56,893 nt of DNA. Source: Gammaproteobacteria bacterium (lineage in GTDB: Bacteria > Pseudomonadota > Gammaproteobacteria > Beggiatoales > Beggiatoaceae). The notes beneath the pieces were generated by a model. It saw only the letters and a program-made list of their open reading frames with translations. It was not told where the DNA came from and searched no databases. Made by a program: the position numbers and the translations under genes. Below are positions 1-8,376 of this stretch, in pieces. Location: assembly GCA_003645255.1 (NCBI GenBank), contig QNES01000006.1, positions 1 to 56,893 of the forward strand. Direction: 5' to 3'. Each line of letters begins with the position of its first letter. Position 1 is the first letter of the stretch.

Positions 1-780
1 CCTTGTATCATAAGAACTGGTTTGGATAGAATTATAAATTCTATGGTTAAACTTGTTTTTGAAACTCGCAAAACCCTTTAACGAGTAATGATAAATGCCC
101 GTATCTTGAACATAAGCAATATCCTGCCCTTCTTCTATCAATGAAATGAGGGGCAATATGTCATCGTATTCACTACTTTCAGGGCGTTTAATGCCCGCCT
201 TCAACACGGTACATTGTGCCAACGCAATTAGGGGGTAATCAATCGTTGTATATTGATAGATGACATAGTTATCCCCTTGTTTTTTAACAGAATATTGTTT
301 TGCAAATTTATCTGGATGCGAAGCATTACCAAAAACAAAGGCATTAAATGGATCGGTATCTTGATTTAAGTATTTACTCCAAATCGTATCACTCGGATCA
401 TTAACCACTTTACTAAAGGCTGCCCAAACACTTTCAGGGTTTTCTTGGAAGGGCCGTAAAATTTTATTGACCCATTCTTTATCATGTAAAATATTATCGG
501 CAGCCATAAAAACCACTAAATCTGCTTGAGCGATTTTATAGCCATAAGCTAACCCTGGTTCCGGTAATTTCTTTTCATTGTGATAAATCTTGGCACCGTA
601 TTGTCTCGCTATTTCACACGTTCTATCCACAGAACCGCCATCAAGGATGGCAATTTCAATTTTATCTTGAGGGTAATTTTGGGCCACAATAGATTTAAGA
701 CAGCGTTCAATTCTGGCTTCTTCGTCTAAAGTGGCAATATTAAATACTAAAGAATATTGGTTAGTTTTTTCCTGTATCAT
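1..780 (-). CDS. Family 2 glycosyltransferase, 3' end cut by window edge
   Basis: The frame is open from an ATG at 780 down to position 1, giving 260 codons with no stop, so the C-terminus lies outside the window. The N-terminus has the GT-A pattern of family 2 glycosyltransferases: a start like SLVFNIATLDEEARIERC, the nucleotide-binding DGGS at residues 47-50, and AADN at about 93-96 where the metal-binding DXD motif normally sits. It should transfer a sugar from a nucleotide-sugar donor at the cytoplasmic face of the membrane. The acceptor cannot be told. The polysaccharide-type genes at 2285-7724 suggest a role in surface glycan synthesis. A palindrome lies 14 bases upstream of the start. 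The family is well supported, the substrate is not. Confidence 0.85.
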   Translation of the reverse strand, partial: MIQEKTNQYSLVFNIATLDEEARIERCLKSIVAQNYPQDKIEIAILDGGSVDRTCEIARQYGAKIYHNEKKLPEPGLAYGYKIAQADLVVFMAADNILHDKEWVNKILRPFQENPESVWAAFSKVVNDPSDTIWSKYLNQDTDPFNAFVFGNASHPDKFAKQYSVKKQGDNYVIYQYTTIDYPLIALAQCTVLKAGIKRPESSEYDDILPLISLIEEGQDIAYVQDTGIYHYSLKGFASFKNKFNHRIYNSIQTSSYDTR

Positions 781-793
781 AAGAAATATCCAA

Positions 794-824
794 GAAATAC
801 CATTTTTTCAAAAAATGGTATTTC
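794..824. repeat. Palindromic repeat, GAAATACC type, perfect 15-bp stem
   Basis: GAAATACCATTTTTT, one base, then its exact reverse complement. It is a member of the dispersed palindrome family found at many gene ends here. This copy is unusual because it lies just upstream of a start codon (780, minus strand), so it would be in the leader of that gene or end transcription arriving from elsewhere. Confidence 0.75.
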
Positions 825-830
825 TAATGG

Positions 831-1694
831 GTGGCATAAGAACCGGGCCACCTTAAGAGGGAAAAAGCCCATTGTCAGTTATTCTGAAATGATTTTTAAT
901 GAGGTATCAATGCTACCATGTCCTTAAAAAAAGGTCAAGCATTTTTTGAAAATAATTTTCAAGGTCAAAATAATTTTTGTTCGCTTATGGTAATTTTAAA
1001 GGGTGTGACCGGCATAAAAAAATTTTTCGAGTCCTTTTTTTTAATTAGGAATTATTAATTCGTAATTGAATTAGAATTTAATAAAAGTAGCAGATGTGAA
1101 AATAATTGGAAATGTCGGGTGCCCTATGTCTACTCTATGCACATAACTCTCTAAGCGAGCGTAGGTAGAGTTTCACTGCACTCACCACCACCATTTAATA
1201 TTAATTGAGAAATGGTGGGTTGCAGCGAAGCTCCGTTAAGGGCAGTCGCGGTGGTCTGCCCTACAAAAAACCATATATTGTTTTTGCCCTGACTTAACTT
1301 AATGACATTGATTCATTGCGTGCCACAATGCCTACTTTCCCTTTGAGTTGCTGAATTTGTTTATCACTTTCTTCCGGCTAGAATAGCAAGTAAAAATAGC
1401 ATTGAAAAATTCGTTTGATTCGGAAAGAAGTTGTACTAAGACTGAGTAATTACGAATATTTGAATTTTTCAAAATTTTTTCAAAAAGGACTTGACTTATT
1501 AAAAATCTGGGTATAATATTTTGAGCAATAAGAATCATTGTTATGTCTTCACATACTTGCCCTACAGCTATATGGCATGGTAGTTAATTTTTACTGATAA
1601 CACATTAATAATTGACCATTAACAATTAGGGTATAAGTGCTTTTTTTTATAGCCTCCCCTTTCACCTGTTATAACAAGTCCATGCGATCTATAA
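831..1694. other. Intergenic region without a convincing gene
   Basis: About 860 AT-rich bases. At 1188-1218 there is a hairpin (CCACCATTT / AAATGGTGG), followed to about 1263 by text resembling other dispersed repeats of the window (GGGCAGTCGCGGTGGTCTGCCCTAC). A 68-codon frame on the minus strand (1332-1538) has no recognisable features and is not called. The T-rich stretch before 1695 could hold the higBA promoter but none is clear. Confidence 0.6.
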
Positions 1695-1904
1695 ATGATT
1701 ATATCATTCAAAAACAAAGCAACCGAAGACATATTTAATGGGGGAAACACTAAAAATGCACGAAAAACATGTCCCCAGTCTCTTTGGCGTGTTGCCTCAA
1801 GAAAACTAGATCAACTTGATTCCGTCCAAACGTTGGAAGAACTGCAAGTACCGCCTGGAAACAAATTGGAACCCCTAATTGGAGACAGGAAAGGTGAAAA
1901 TTGA
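1695..1904 (+). pseudogene. higB: Truncated HigB-type (RelE/ParE) toxin
   Basis: The 69 codons match the first two thirds of HigB toxins: MIISFKNKATEDIF, a middle with KLDQLDSVQTLEELQVPP, then KLEPLIGDRKGE. Intact HigB proteins of about 92 residues continue after GDRKG with the core strand carrying the WRI(C/T)F motif and end near VEIVDYH. Here the frame stops two codons after GDRKG, directly on the higA start (TGATG overlap). The missing 20-25 codons include residues that form the mRNA-cleaving core, so the toxin is probably inactive. The junction looks like an internal deletion that kept the ribosome-binding site for higA. Confidence 0.75.
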
Positions 1905-2260
1905 TGCATATTCCTAAACATAGAGAGCCAACCCATCCAGGAGAAATGCTATTAGAGGAGTTTTTAATCCCAATGGAAATGAGCCAGGAAGACTTAGCTA
2001 TTGCCATTCGTATGCCATACCCAATAATTAACGATTTGATTAATAAAAAAAGAGATATAACGCCAAGTATAGCGTTAAGGCTCGCAAAATTTTTAGGTAT
2101 GTCAGAAAACTTCTGGATAAATTTGCAATTGAGATGGGATTTATACAATGCCAAAAAATCGGAAAAAGTCGAGTTGCAATTAATTAAACCATTCCTGTTC
2201 CAAAAATTACCGAGTGTTCATCCAGAAGCCCTTGTTGTTTCTGGAATAAGGGCTTGTTGA
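1904..2260 (+). CDS. higA: HigA-family antitoxin (XRE helix-turn-helix)
   Basis: 118 residues from the ATG at 1904; a TTG one codon earlier is less likely. The start overlaps the stop of the higB remnant, and AAGGTG lies about 10 bases upstream. It carries HPGEMLLEEFLIP, a helix-turn-helix (SQEDLAIAIRMPYPIINDLINKKRDITPS, about residues 29-57) and ALRLAKFLGMSENFWINLQLRWDL, all typical of HigA. HigA normally neutralises HigB and represses its own promoter. With the toxin truncated it is probably an orphan DNA-binding antitoxin. The C-terminus after KPFL runs about 20 residues beyond many HigA proteins. Confidence 0.88.
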   Translation: MHIPKHREPTHPGEMLLEEFLIPMEMSQEDLAIAIRMPYPIINDLINKKRDITPSIALRLAKFLGMSENFWINLQLRWDLYNAKKSEKVELQLIKPFLFQKLPSVHPEALVVSGIRAC

Positions 2261-2273
2261 GAATGGGAAAATA

Positions 2274-2295
2274 GGGGGATGTTTTTATATCCCCC
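2274..2295. terminator. Hairpin between convergent higA and the SGNH gene
   Basis: GGGGGAT and ATCCCCC pair across an AT-rich loop, with A/T runs outside. It overlaps the stop codon of the minus-strand gene (TAA at 2285-2287) and lies 14 bases after higA, so it could end transcription from both sides. Confidence 0.55.
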
Positions 2296-4060
2296 ATTTT
2301 ACCAGTGGAGTACCATTCGTAAACCAATGAGGAAGTTGTCTATAATCAGATTGTAATAGTAAGAAGGAACCATCACCAAGAATATCAACGCGAACAAATG
2401 GCGACTTATTCTCAGGAATATCGACTAAAAAGGAGATTGGTTTACCTTCAATTGTTGTTAATTGTTCTACAAAGGTTTTGTTTGACAAACGATAGAGAGA
2501 TTTGTTAACAAATAAGGAGGGACCTATTTGTATATGAGTATTTTCCATAATGAGATTGGCATCGCTGAAAGAGGGTATTTCAAAAGCGGAAAGTCGTTGC
2601 CTTTGAAATTGTTTCAATTTATCTTGGAAATAACTTGCCCTGATTTTAGCCTTAGCCATTTCCTCATGAACGGCTTGATACCATTCTTTTACGAATAAGC
2701 TGTCTGGTTTCTCCTGATAAGAAAATGGCATTTCTAACCAATAGCGCAATCTGAGACTTAATTCATAAATTAACTCTTGTTCTAATGAGTGACCTGGCGG
2801 TACGGTGGCAAGCCGACGCAGTAAATGCAGGGCATTTTGTGGTTCACTGATATCATATCTTCTAAACCCCCATCTTTTTAAGGGTGGATAGTGATTATCA
2901 AGCAGAGAACGGTATTCTTCACTGATAGCAGGCTCACTTTCAGTAAATGCTGTTAAGAGTACCTCGTTGGAAATCTCTTCTGGAAAAAAACCTTGTTTTT
3001 TTAAACGAAATGCGATATCCAACGCATGTAAGCGAGCACCATGCCAAGTCGGATGGAGGGCATCGTAAGTCGTGAATTCCTTTGGGAAAATATCTTGGTA
3101 ATCTACATATTCCAGAACACCTGAAAAAATGTTCTGAAGGCTAGTGCGATATTCTTCTATATCATCTAAATTAGCCTGATAAAGGGATTTTTCCCAATGT
3201 ACAGGCAAATTGAATCCTAAAATGGGCAACCCTGCATCGCGACTGGCTGCAATAATGTCTTTTAGATCATCAAGATGGCTATTACGCCCCGCCGCATATA
3301 ATTGCCATTGAAAAAGGTTATTATCATAGCCATCTGGAAATTTCCATCTTTGATTTTCATCAACTTCCAAAAAGGAAATGTATTTTGGTGATGTTAAACT
3401 TTTCAGCAGGTTGCTCAAAGGCTTTTCCCAAGTATTTCTGACTTGACTCCTATAACGATATAGTTTTGAAAATCGGGGTACCAAAGTGTTTGCATAGAGT
3501 CCAATATCATAATTTCGTAACCAAAAGCCTAAGCTCAACTTAGAAAATATTTCTGATTTGAAAAAAGAACGAACACTATGAGCTTGTAGCGACAACTTCA
3601 TACGATCAGAAAATGAAATATAGGCGACAGCTACAATAATTCCATCCAAATCGTAGTCGAAGCTCGCCAAAACTCTCTGTAACATGTCAGGCGCAAAAAT
3701 CCCAGCATCCGCGACATCTAGGATTTCAAATTGGTTTGGTGCCACTTTATCAAGCAATTTTTGCAAGTGTGTCGCCACAAACCCACCTGTTCTAGCGTGC
3801 GAATTGGAAACGTATAGAAACCGCTTGGTATTTTTAGCCTTGGGTGGCACAGACAATGTGCCACTAGGAGCGTTATAAAGCGTTAATGCCCAACGAGTGG
3901 TGTTCTCAGCTAATTTGCTAACGTGTTGTTTTTGTAAATTAATTCCAACGCTTAATTCAAAGATGACAAGCACAAGCACAAGCACGGCTGCGCCGAGCAA
4001 TCGGCGTTTATTTGTATGCGGCTCTCTATGAGAGCGGCTTATTTCTGGATAAGAATTCAT
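2285..4060 (-). CDS. Membrane-anchored SGNH-hydrolase-like protein, partner of an MBOAT acyltransferase
   Basis: 591 residues. A basic N-terminus is followed by one membrane segment (about 21-40), so the rest should be periplasmic. SNSHA at 85-89 resembles SGNH block I and D333-x-x-H336 (DALHPTWHG) resembles block V with the catalytic Asp/His pair. It follows the MBOAT gene by 17 bases on the same strand. Such MBOAT + SGNH pairs, as in alginate (AlgI with AlgJ/AlgX) or cellulose acetylation, move acyl groups to an exported polysaccharide; the SGNH protein performs or assists the final transfer. Polymer and acyl group are unknown. The roughly 250 residues after the SGNH core match nothing I recognise. 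Confidence 0.75.
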   Translation of the reverse strand: MNSYPEISRSHREPHTNKRRLLGAAVLVLVLVIFELSVGINLQKQHVSKLAENTTRWALTLYNAPSGTLSVPPKAKNTKRFLYVSNSHARTGGFVATHLQKLLDKVAPNQFEILDVADAGIFAPDMLQRVLASFDYDLDGIIVAVAYISFSDRMKLSLQAHSVRSFFKSEIFSKLSLGFWLRNYDIGLYANTLVPRFSKLYRYRSQVRNTWEKPLSNLLKSLTSPKYISFLEVDENQRWKFPDGYDNNLFQWQLYAAGRNSHLDDLKDIIAASRDAGLPILGFNLPVHWEKSLYQANLDDIEEYRTSLQNIFSGVLEYVDYQDIFPKEFTTYDALHPTWHGARLHALDIAFRLKKQGFFPEEISNEVLLTAFTESEPAISEEYRSLLDNHYPPLKRWGFRRYDISEPQNALHLLRRLATVPPGHSLEQELIYELSLRLRYWLEMPFSYQEKPDSLFVKEWYQAVHEEMAKAKIRASYFQDKLKQFQRQRLSAFEIPSFSDANLIMENTHIQIGPSLFVNKSLYRLSNKTFVEQLTTIEGKPISFLVDIPENKSPFVRVDILGDGSFLLLQSDYRQLPHWFTNGTPLVKWGI

Positions 4061-4077
4061 GTTTCAATCGCCTCCTT

Positions 4078-5475
4078 TTAAAATTGAAAATAAATGAATT
4101 GAGTAATCTCTGGGGTATTGAAGATGGCAAATAACGCAATTCCCATCAATCCGACCGATTCCACCCAACCAGAACGCCCTGGCCATCGCTGAGACGCATT
4201 GGGTAGCCACAAAGTGAGTGCTGTCACAATGCTGATAAACAAAATATCCGGCAACGAAACCAAGCCCAGATTAAAGCCTTCTAGCCCAAACATACCTTGC
4301 CAGATTCTGCCAATTATCAAGGGATCAGCAACCCGAAATGGCACCCAAATCAGGTGTATAGTAACAAAGGTCAAAGCAACCGCTAAAAATGGGGGTAAAA
4401 TGGGTACACTCATTACCTTTTTCATGACGTGATAAGCCCCAAGCAGTATTCCATGCATCAGTCCCCAAGCTATGTAATTCCAGCCTGCACCATGCCAAAG
4501 TCCACACAAAACAAAGGTCAATATAACATTTAGGATGGTACGAAACCATCCTTTACGTGAGCCTCCTAAAGAAATGTAAAGGTAATCTCGAAACCAGTTG
4601 GAAAGTGTAATATGCCAACGCCTCCAAAATTCTTGAATATTTCTAGATTGATAAGGAGAAAGAAAATTTTCAGTCAAACGAATCCCGAATAAGAGTGAAA
4701 TACCTATTGCTATATGCGTATAGGCTGCAAAATCATAATAAATTTGCATTCCAAAACCGACTGCAATAGCCCAAGCTGAAAAAAATGAATAGGGCCCTTC
4801 CGCTAATACCAAATGGTTTACAATATATCCACAACTATCAGCGATAAGTAACTTTTGGGCAATCCCCAATGCTATTCGATCAATACCTGCCGCCCATAGT
4901 TTATCTGTTTTACCATGAACCATAGTATTAATTTGTGGAGAGAGATTTCCAAAGCGTTCAATGGGACCGGCAATCAGTTGCGGTAAATAGGCAACATAGT
5001 TAAAAAATCCGACTAAATTTTTTTCAGGTTTAATTATCCCTCGATAGACATCAATTGTGTAAGACATTGATTGAAAGGTATAAAAACTAATACCCGCAGG
5101 TAGAATAAAACCTTTGTAAAAATCCTCATTTGGAATGGGAAGTCCCAACAGTTCTCCCGCTGGTGCGACGCTTGGAAGTAGCATAGCACCATATTTGAAA
5201 AATATTAAAATGCCAAGATTGACTGTCACACTTAGAGTTAGATAAAGGCGTTTTATAACTATCTTAGAAGAATCATGCAAAAGAAGTGCTGCTGAATAGT
5301 CAACTATCGACGAAAGCAATAAAATGAGTACAAAAGAGGGTTCGGCACCTGAATAAAATAAATAAGAAAAAAGTAATAGACAAATAGCTTTTGGCATTCC
5401 TTTCGGAACAAGCTGCATTGTTATTAAGAACAGGGGCAAAAAAACCAAAAGAAAACCAATTGAATGAAATAACAT
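4078..5475 (-). CDS. MBOAT-family membrane O-acyltransferase (AlgI-like)
   Basis: 465 residues and about ten hydrophobic segments. Family signatures are clear: FYTFQSMSYTIDVYRG, the loop LPQLIAGPIERF, then YQSRNIQEFWRRWHITLSNWFRDYLYISLGG, and LWHGAGWNYIAWGLMHG with the predicted active-site histidine at about residue 328. The length fits AlgI/DltB-like proteins. It should take an acyl group from a cytoplasmic donor and pass it across the inner membrane for modification of an extracellular polysaccharide. It is the first gene of a two-gene unit with the SGNH protein. Nearby glycosyltransferases and a PIG-L deacetylase support a polysaccharide context. The ATG at 5475 is followed by a hydrophobic first helix. 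Confidence 0.9.
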   Translation of the reverse strand: MLFHSIGFLLVFLPLFLITMQLVPKGMPKAICLLLFSYLFYSGAEPSFVLILLLSSIVDYSAALLLHDSSKIVIKRLYLTLSVTVNLGILIFFKYGAMLLPSVAPAGELLGLPIPNEDFYKGFILPAGISFYTFQSMSYTIDVYRGIIKPEKNLVGFFNYVAYLPQLIAGPIERFGNLSPQINTMVHGKTDKLWAAGIDRIALGIAQKLLIADSCGYIVNHLVLAEGPYSFFSAWAIAVGFGMQIYYDFAAYTHIAIGISLLFGIRLTENFLSPYQSRNIQEFWRRWHITLSNWFRDYLYISLGGSRKGWFRTILNVILTFVLCGLWHGAGWNYIAWGLMHGILLGAYHVMKKVMSVPILPPFLAVALTFVTIHLIWVPFRVADPLIIGRIWQGMFGLEGFNLGLVSLPDILFISIVTALTLWLPNASQRWPGRSGWVESVGLMGIALFAIFNTPEITQFIYFQF

Positions 5476-5712
5476 AATTAAATTACTGGGAATGTACCCA
5501 AATCTCCTGTTGAAAATTAAATAAAGTTAAAGGTTAGGACAAAATGCTGTTTTTGTCTGTCTAATTGAACATGATAAAAAATCCGATTTTTGAAAAACTC
5601 GAATTTCTTTATGAGTTAAGAATCATTTTGACTACTACAGTTTTTTGTATAATAAAACAAATTAAACATTTTCCGCAACCAAAAAAAGTGCAGTGCAACC
5701 TTAATAAAATCT
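5476..5712. repeat. Spacer with a degenerate palindrome and a 33-bp dispersed repeat
   Basis: Around 5579-5610 there is a decayed copy of the GAAATCCGATTTTT palindrome. Bases 5611-5643 (ATGAGTTAAGAATCATTTTG, then ACTACTACAG and TTT) recur with three changes at 41231-41263, where they also follow a decayed palindrome. The spacer separates divergent genes and so must hold two promoters; none is obvious. Confidence 0.6.
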
Positions 5713-6816
5713 ATGATTTCAGCTATCATTGTTAATTATTTTTTAGCAGATTCCGCTATTCGTGCGGTGCAATCCTTGCTGCCACCTAACCAGCAAGAAG
5801 AAATAGAAATCTGGATTGTTGATAACAGTGAATCAGAAGTAGAAGTTAAAAAACTCAAAGATACCTTGGGGGATATTAGCCACCTGATTATCAATGACAA
5901 AAATGTCGGTTTTGGTGAGGCGTGTAATCAAGCTTATCAACAGGCGAAGGGCGAATGGATTTTTCTACTCAATCCGGATGCTTATTTGGAATCAGGTGCC
6001 TTGACAGTTCTGCGAAATTTTTTACAATATAATCAACGAGTTGGAGCTGTTGGACCCCGTATTTATTGGGATGCGGCGCATCAATTTTTTTTACCCCCCA
6101 GTTTGCCACCCACGCCCTGGCAAATGTTTTTAAACAAACCCCGGGGTGAGCTAGGCGGAAAATTAACCTGGTTCAGTAGTCTAAAATATCGAAATCGTGC
6201 CTTACATTATTGGCAATCAACTAGCCCTTTGCGTCAATTAAATTTATCTGGAGGGCATGTCTTATTACGACATGAAGCGATTGAAAAAGTTGGCGGATTA
6301 TTTGATCCCCAATTTTTTTTATACTACGAAGATACGGATTTGTTTTTGCGACTACGCCAGGCAAATTATCAATTATTTTATCTGCCCAACACGGTAGCCA
6401 TTCACGCTTTTGGTGGCTGCGCCCCTGAAAAAACCGCTTGGAAATGGGCTGAAATGGCAAATTCCCATAACAAATTTATGGAAAAATATTATCAACATCA
6501 GCCATTTTACAAGTGGATTAAACAACTTTACCAAAACGAAACTATCGTACCCTGGCAACCCCAGATTGAGGATTTAGGTATTTTAGAAACGCCGCCCTGT
6601 TTTCCCGTACCACCTGCCTGGCAAAATGATTGGTTACTGGAGTGGAGTTTAGTTCCTTATTTTTTTCCTGCTGCCGGTTATTTTGGGCAAGGGGAGCAGG
6701 CAATGTTTCCGACTTCAATTTGGTCCCAGCTTCCTCCCACTAGGCATTTTGTCAGAATGGGTTCCCGTCATCAATTTTGGGTGCCGCCGCGGATTTGGCA
6801 ATGGGAAACCGTTTGA
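5713..6816 (+). CDS. Family 2 glycosyltransferase, rhamnosyltransferase-like
   Basis: 367 residues. The N-terminal GT-A domain has SAIIVNYF, IVDNSES (D37), NVGFGEACNQAY and LLNPDAYLE with the metal-binding Asp at about 89. The second half has LSGGHVLLRHEAIEKVGGLFDPQFFLYYEDTDLFLRL, typical of dTDP-rhamnosyltransferase-like GT2 enzymes. The last 100 residues (QPQIEDLGILETPP to the end) are less familiar. It probably adds a sugar to a growing surface polysaccharide. The PIG-L deacetylase gene follows 26 bases downstream on the same strand, so the two are probably cotranscribed. Confidence 0.87.
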   Translation: MISAIIVNYFLADSAIRAVQSLLPPNQQEEIEIWIVDNSESEVEVKKLKDTLGDISHLIINDKNVGFGEACNQAYQQAKGEWIFLLNPDAYLESGALTVLRNFLQYNQRVGAVGPRIYWDAAHQFFLPPSLPPTPWQMFLNKPRGELGGKLTWFSSLKYRNRALHYWQSTSPLRQLNLSGGHVLLRHEAIEKVGGLFDPQFFLYYEDTDLFLRLRQANYQLFYLPNTVAIHAFGGCAPEKTAWKWAEMANSHNKFMEKYYQHQPFYKWIKQLYQNETIVPWQPQIEDLGILETPPCFPVPPAWQNDWLLEWSLVPYFFPAAGYFGQGEQAMFPTSIWSQLPPTRHFVRMGSRHQFWVPPRIWQWETV

Positions 6817-6842
6817 AAGTGAATAAGTTAAAATGAGTTAAA

Positions 6843-7724
6843 ATGGAAGCTTCATTTATCCCTTATACGGCTACCACGGTATTGCCCCCTGGCAATATTT
6901 TAGTCTTGGCACCTCATCCTGATGATGAAGTATTTGGTTGTGCTGGGGCTATCATGCAGCATATCGCGCAAGGGCATTCTGTCAGCGTGATAATTGTCAC
7001 AGATGGAAGTGCTGCCACCGTGCATCCCGATGCAGAGAGTTTATTTAAATATATAAAAAAACGTCAACAAGAAAGCCGTCAGGCTGCCAAAATTTTAGGT
7101 TATGGTGATCCGATATTTTGGGCTATAACTGATAGAACTTTGGAGTGCAATGAGGTACTCATTCAACGATTATTGGAATATATCAAAGAAAAACAAATTA
7201 CCAAAGTTTATGCGCCATCACCGGCTGAAATTCATCCGGATCATAATGCGTTAGCAATGAGTGCGGTGGAAGTGGTGCGCCGTTGTGCTGAATCAGTGAG
7301 TTTGGCAATGTATGAAATTGGAGTGCCTTTGCATCCGAATAGGTTATTGGATATTTCAAAAGTTTTGACGCGCAAACAAAGGGCAATGGCTTGTTTTATT
7401 TCCCAATTAGAAATTCAGAAATATGATTATCAGATACAAGGCTTAAATGCTTATCGCACTTATACTTTACCTGCGCAGGTGATGGCAACGGAAGCTTATT
7501 ATATTTTAAACGGTGCAGAATTGCAAACTTGGCGATTATTTGGAAATTCACAGCAAACGAAAGTATTAGAACAAGCCTATCGCAAAATCAGTGAGCTTGA
7601 AACTCAGCTTGCAGAAAAAAAGGCTGAATTATCAATGATATATAATAGCCATTCCTGGCATTTGACGATGCCCTTACGTTGGTTGAAGAGTTTAGTTAGA
7701 AAAATTTTTACGCCTGGCTTGTAG
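6843..7724 (+). CDS. PIG-L/LmbE-family deacetylase with a coiled-coil tail
   Basis: 293 residues. It has the zinc-binding signature of PIG-L N-acetylglucosaminyl deacetylases: PHPDDEVFGCAG (H25, D27, D28) and HPDH at 131-134 with the second zinc histidine. The family removes acetyl groups from N-acetylated sugars such as GlcNAc-PI, mycothiol or bacillithiol precursors, and glycan intermediates. After residue 230 comes a short coiled coil (ISELETQLAEKKAEL) and SHSWHLTMPLRWLKSLVRK, a tail like that of many bacterial polysaccharide glycosyltransferases. This supports a glycan role together with the glycosyltransferase 26 bases upstream. A GTTAAAATGAGTTAAAATG tandem at the start leaves no good ribosome-binding site. 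Confidence 0.88.
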   Translation: MEASFIPYTATTVLPPGNILVLAPHPDDEVFGCAGAIMQHIAQGHSVSVIIVTDGSAATVHPDAESLFKYIKKRQQESRQAAKILGYGDPIFWAITDRTLECNEVLIQRLLEYIKEKQITKVYAPSPAEIHPDHNALAMSAVEVVRRCAESVSLAMYEIGVPLHPNRLLDISKVLTRKQRAMACFISQLEIQKYDYQIQGLNAYRTYTLPAQVMATEAYYILNGAELQTWRLFGNSQQTKVLEQAYRKISELETQLAEKKAELSMIYNSHSWHLTMPLRWLKSLVRKIFTPGL

Positions 7725-7744
7725 GGCGAACCTGCGTGTTCGCC
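7725..7744. repeat. GGGCGAAC-type palindrome after the PIG-L stop
   Basis: GGCGAAC and GTTCGCC flank CTGCGT. It begins one base after the stop codon (TAG at 7722-7724). The same hairpin with paired base changes recurs at 16130, 16182, 28342, 37879 and 37925. Confidence 0.65.
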
Positions 7745-7761
7745 TTGGTTTAATTAAAGCT

Positions 7762-7795
7762 AAAAATCCGATTTTTCAAAAAATCGGATTTTTTT
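7762..7795. terminator. Palindrome with T tract, likely terminator
   Basis: AAAAATCCGATTTTT, one base, then the reverse complement running into seven or more T. It lies between the convergent PIG-L gene and the small minus-strand gene ending at 7813, and can serve as an intrinsic terminator for both. Confidence 0.65.
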
Positions 7796-7812
7796 AAACC
7801 TTTAGACAATTA

Positions 7813-8055
7813 TTAATGGCACTTTTTTTTATCCACATAATGGGGGCGCTCAAGGTTGACAATGCCTTGTTCTTCTGCTAATTCACGTTCACGCGCCGTA
7901 ATCAGCCCAAAACACATACGAATGTCTTGGATAGTTTGTTCAGATAAGGGATGTTCTTTCCCTGGTTTAGGGGTTACTTCTCTGACAATATTGCTTAAAA
8001 CCTTTCGCATGGTTACCATAATCTGATGTTCTTTAGAAAGTTCATCAAAGTTCAT
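7813..8055 (-). CDS. Small conserved hypothetical protein
   Basis: 80 residues, hydrophilic and probably helical and cytoplasmic, with KEHQIMVTMRKVLSNIVRE, then PGKEHPLSEQTIQDIRMCFGLI and ARERELAEE. I recall similar short proteins in other sulfur-oxidising and nitrifying proteobacteria, sometimes labelled as chromosome-segregation related without good evidence. There is no signal peptide, membrane segment or catalytic motif. TAAGGTAAAT lies just upstream of the start on its strand. It stands alone, ending near a palindromic terminator. Function unknown. Confidence 0.7.
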   Translation of the reverse strand: MNFDELSKEHQIMVTMRKVLSNIVREVTPKPGKEHPLSEQTIQDIRMCFGLITARERELAEEQGIVNLERPHYVDKKKCH

Positions 8056-8257
8056 AATATTTACCTTATATTTATACTGAGCCTACTTGATGTAGTTAGT
8101 TAAATCCGCATTAGAATAATGCTGGGAAAAATCCTGCTACTTTTAATAATAACTACAAGGATTGTATATAATAAAGGATTGACTGATGAAAGGATTTTAC
8201 CAATGAAGCATCTTTGGATGTGAAGAATGAAAAAAGTGATTTAAAATCAAGAATTTA

Positions 8258-8341
8258 TGCCGAGGAAAGGACTTGAACCTTCACGGGGTTGCCCCCACTA
8301 GCACCTGAAGCTAGCGCGTCTACCAATTCCGCCACCTCGGC
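8258..8341 (-). tRNA. tRNA-Leu (anticodon CAG), no encoded CCA
   Basis: A class II tRNA reading GCCGAGGTGGCGGAATTGGT from 8341, with anticodon loop TTCAGGT, a variable arm, T loop GTTCAAGTC and acceptor CCTCGGC plus discriminator A. After the discriminator the DNA reads TAA, so CCA must be added after transcription, unlike the tRNA-Glu, tRNA-Ala and tRNA-Gly genes here. It lies 35 bases from the divergent rnr start. Confidence 0.95.
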
Positions 8342-8376
8342 GTTATGTTTATACATATTACACGAATAAAAAAGAA

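Noticed and set aside
1332-1538. 68-codon minus-strand frame in the first long spacer
   Set aside because: AT-rich translation with no motif, no ribosome-binding site and no neighbour relation; most likely chance.
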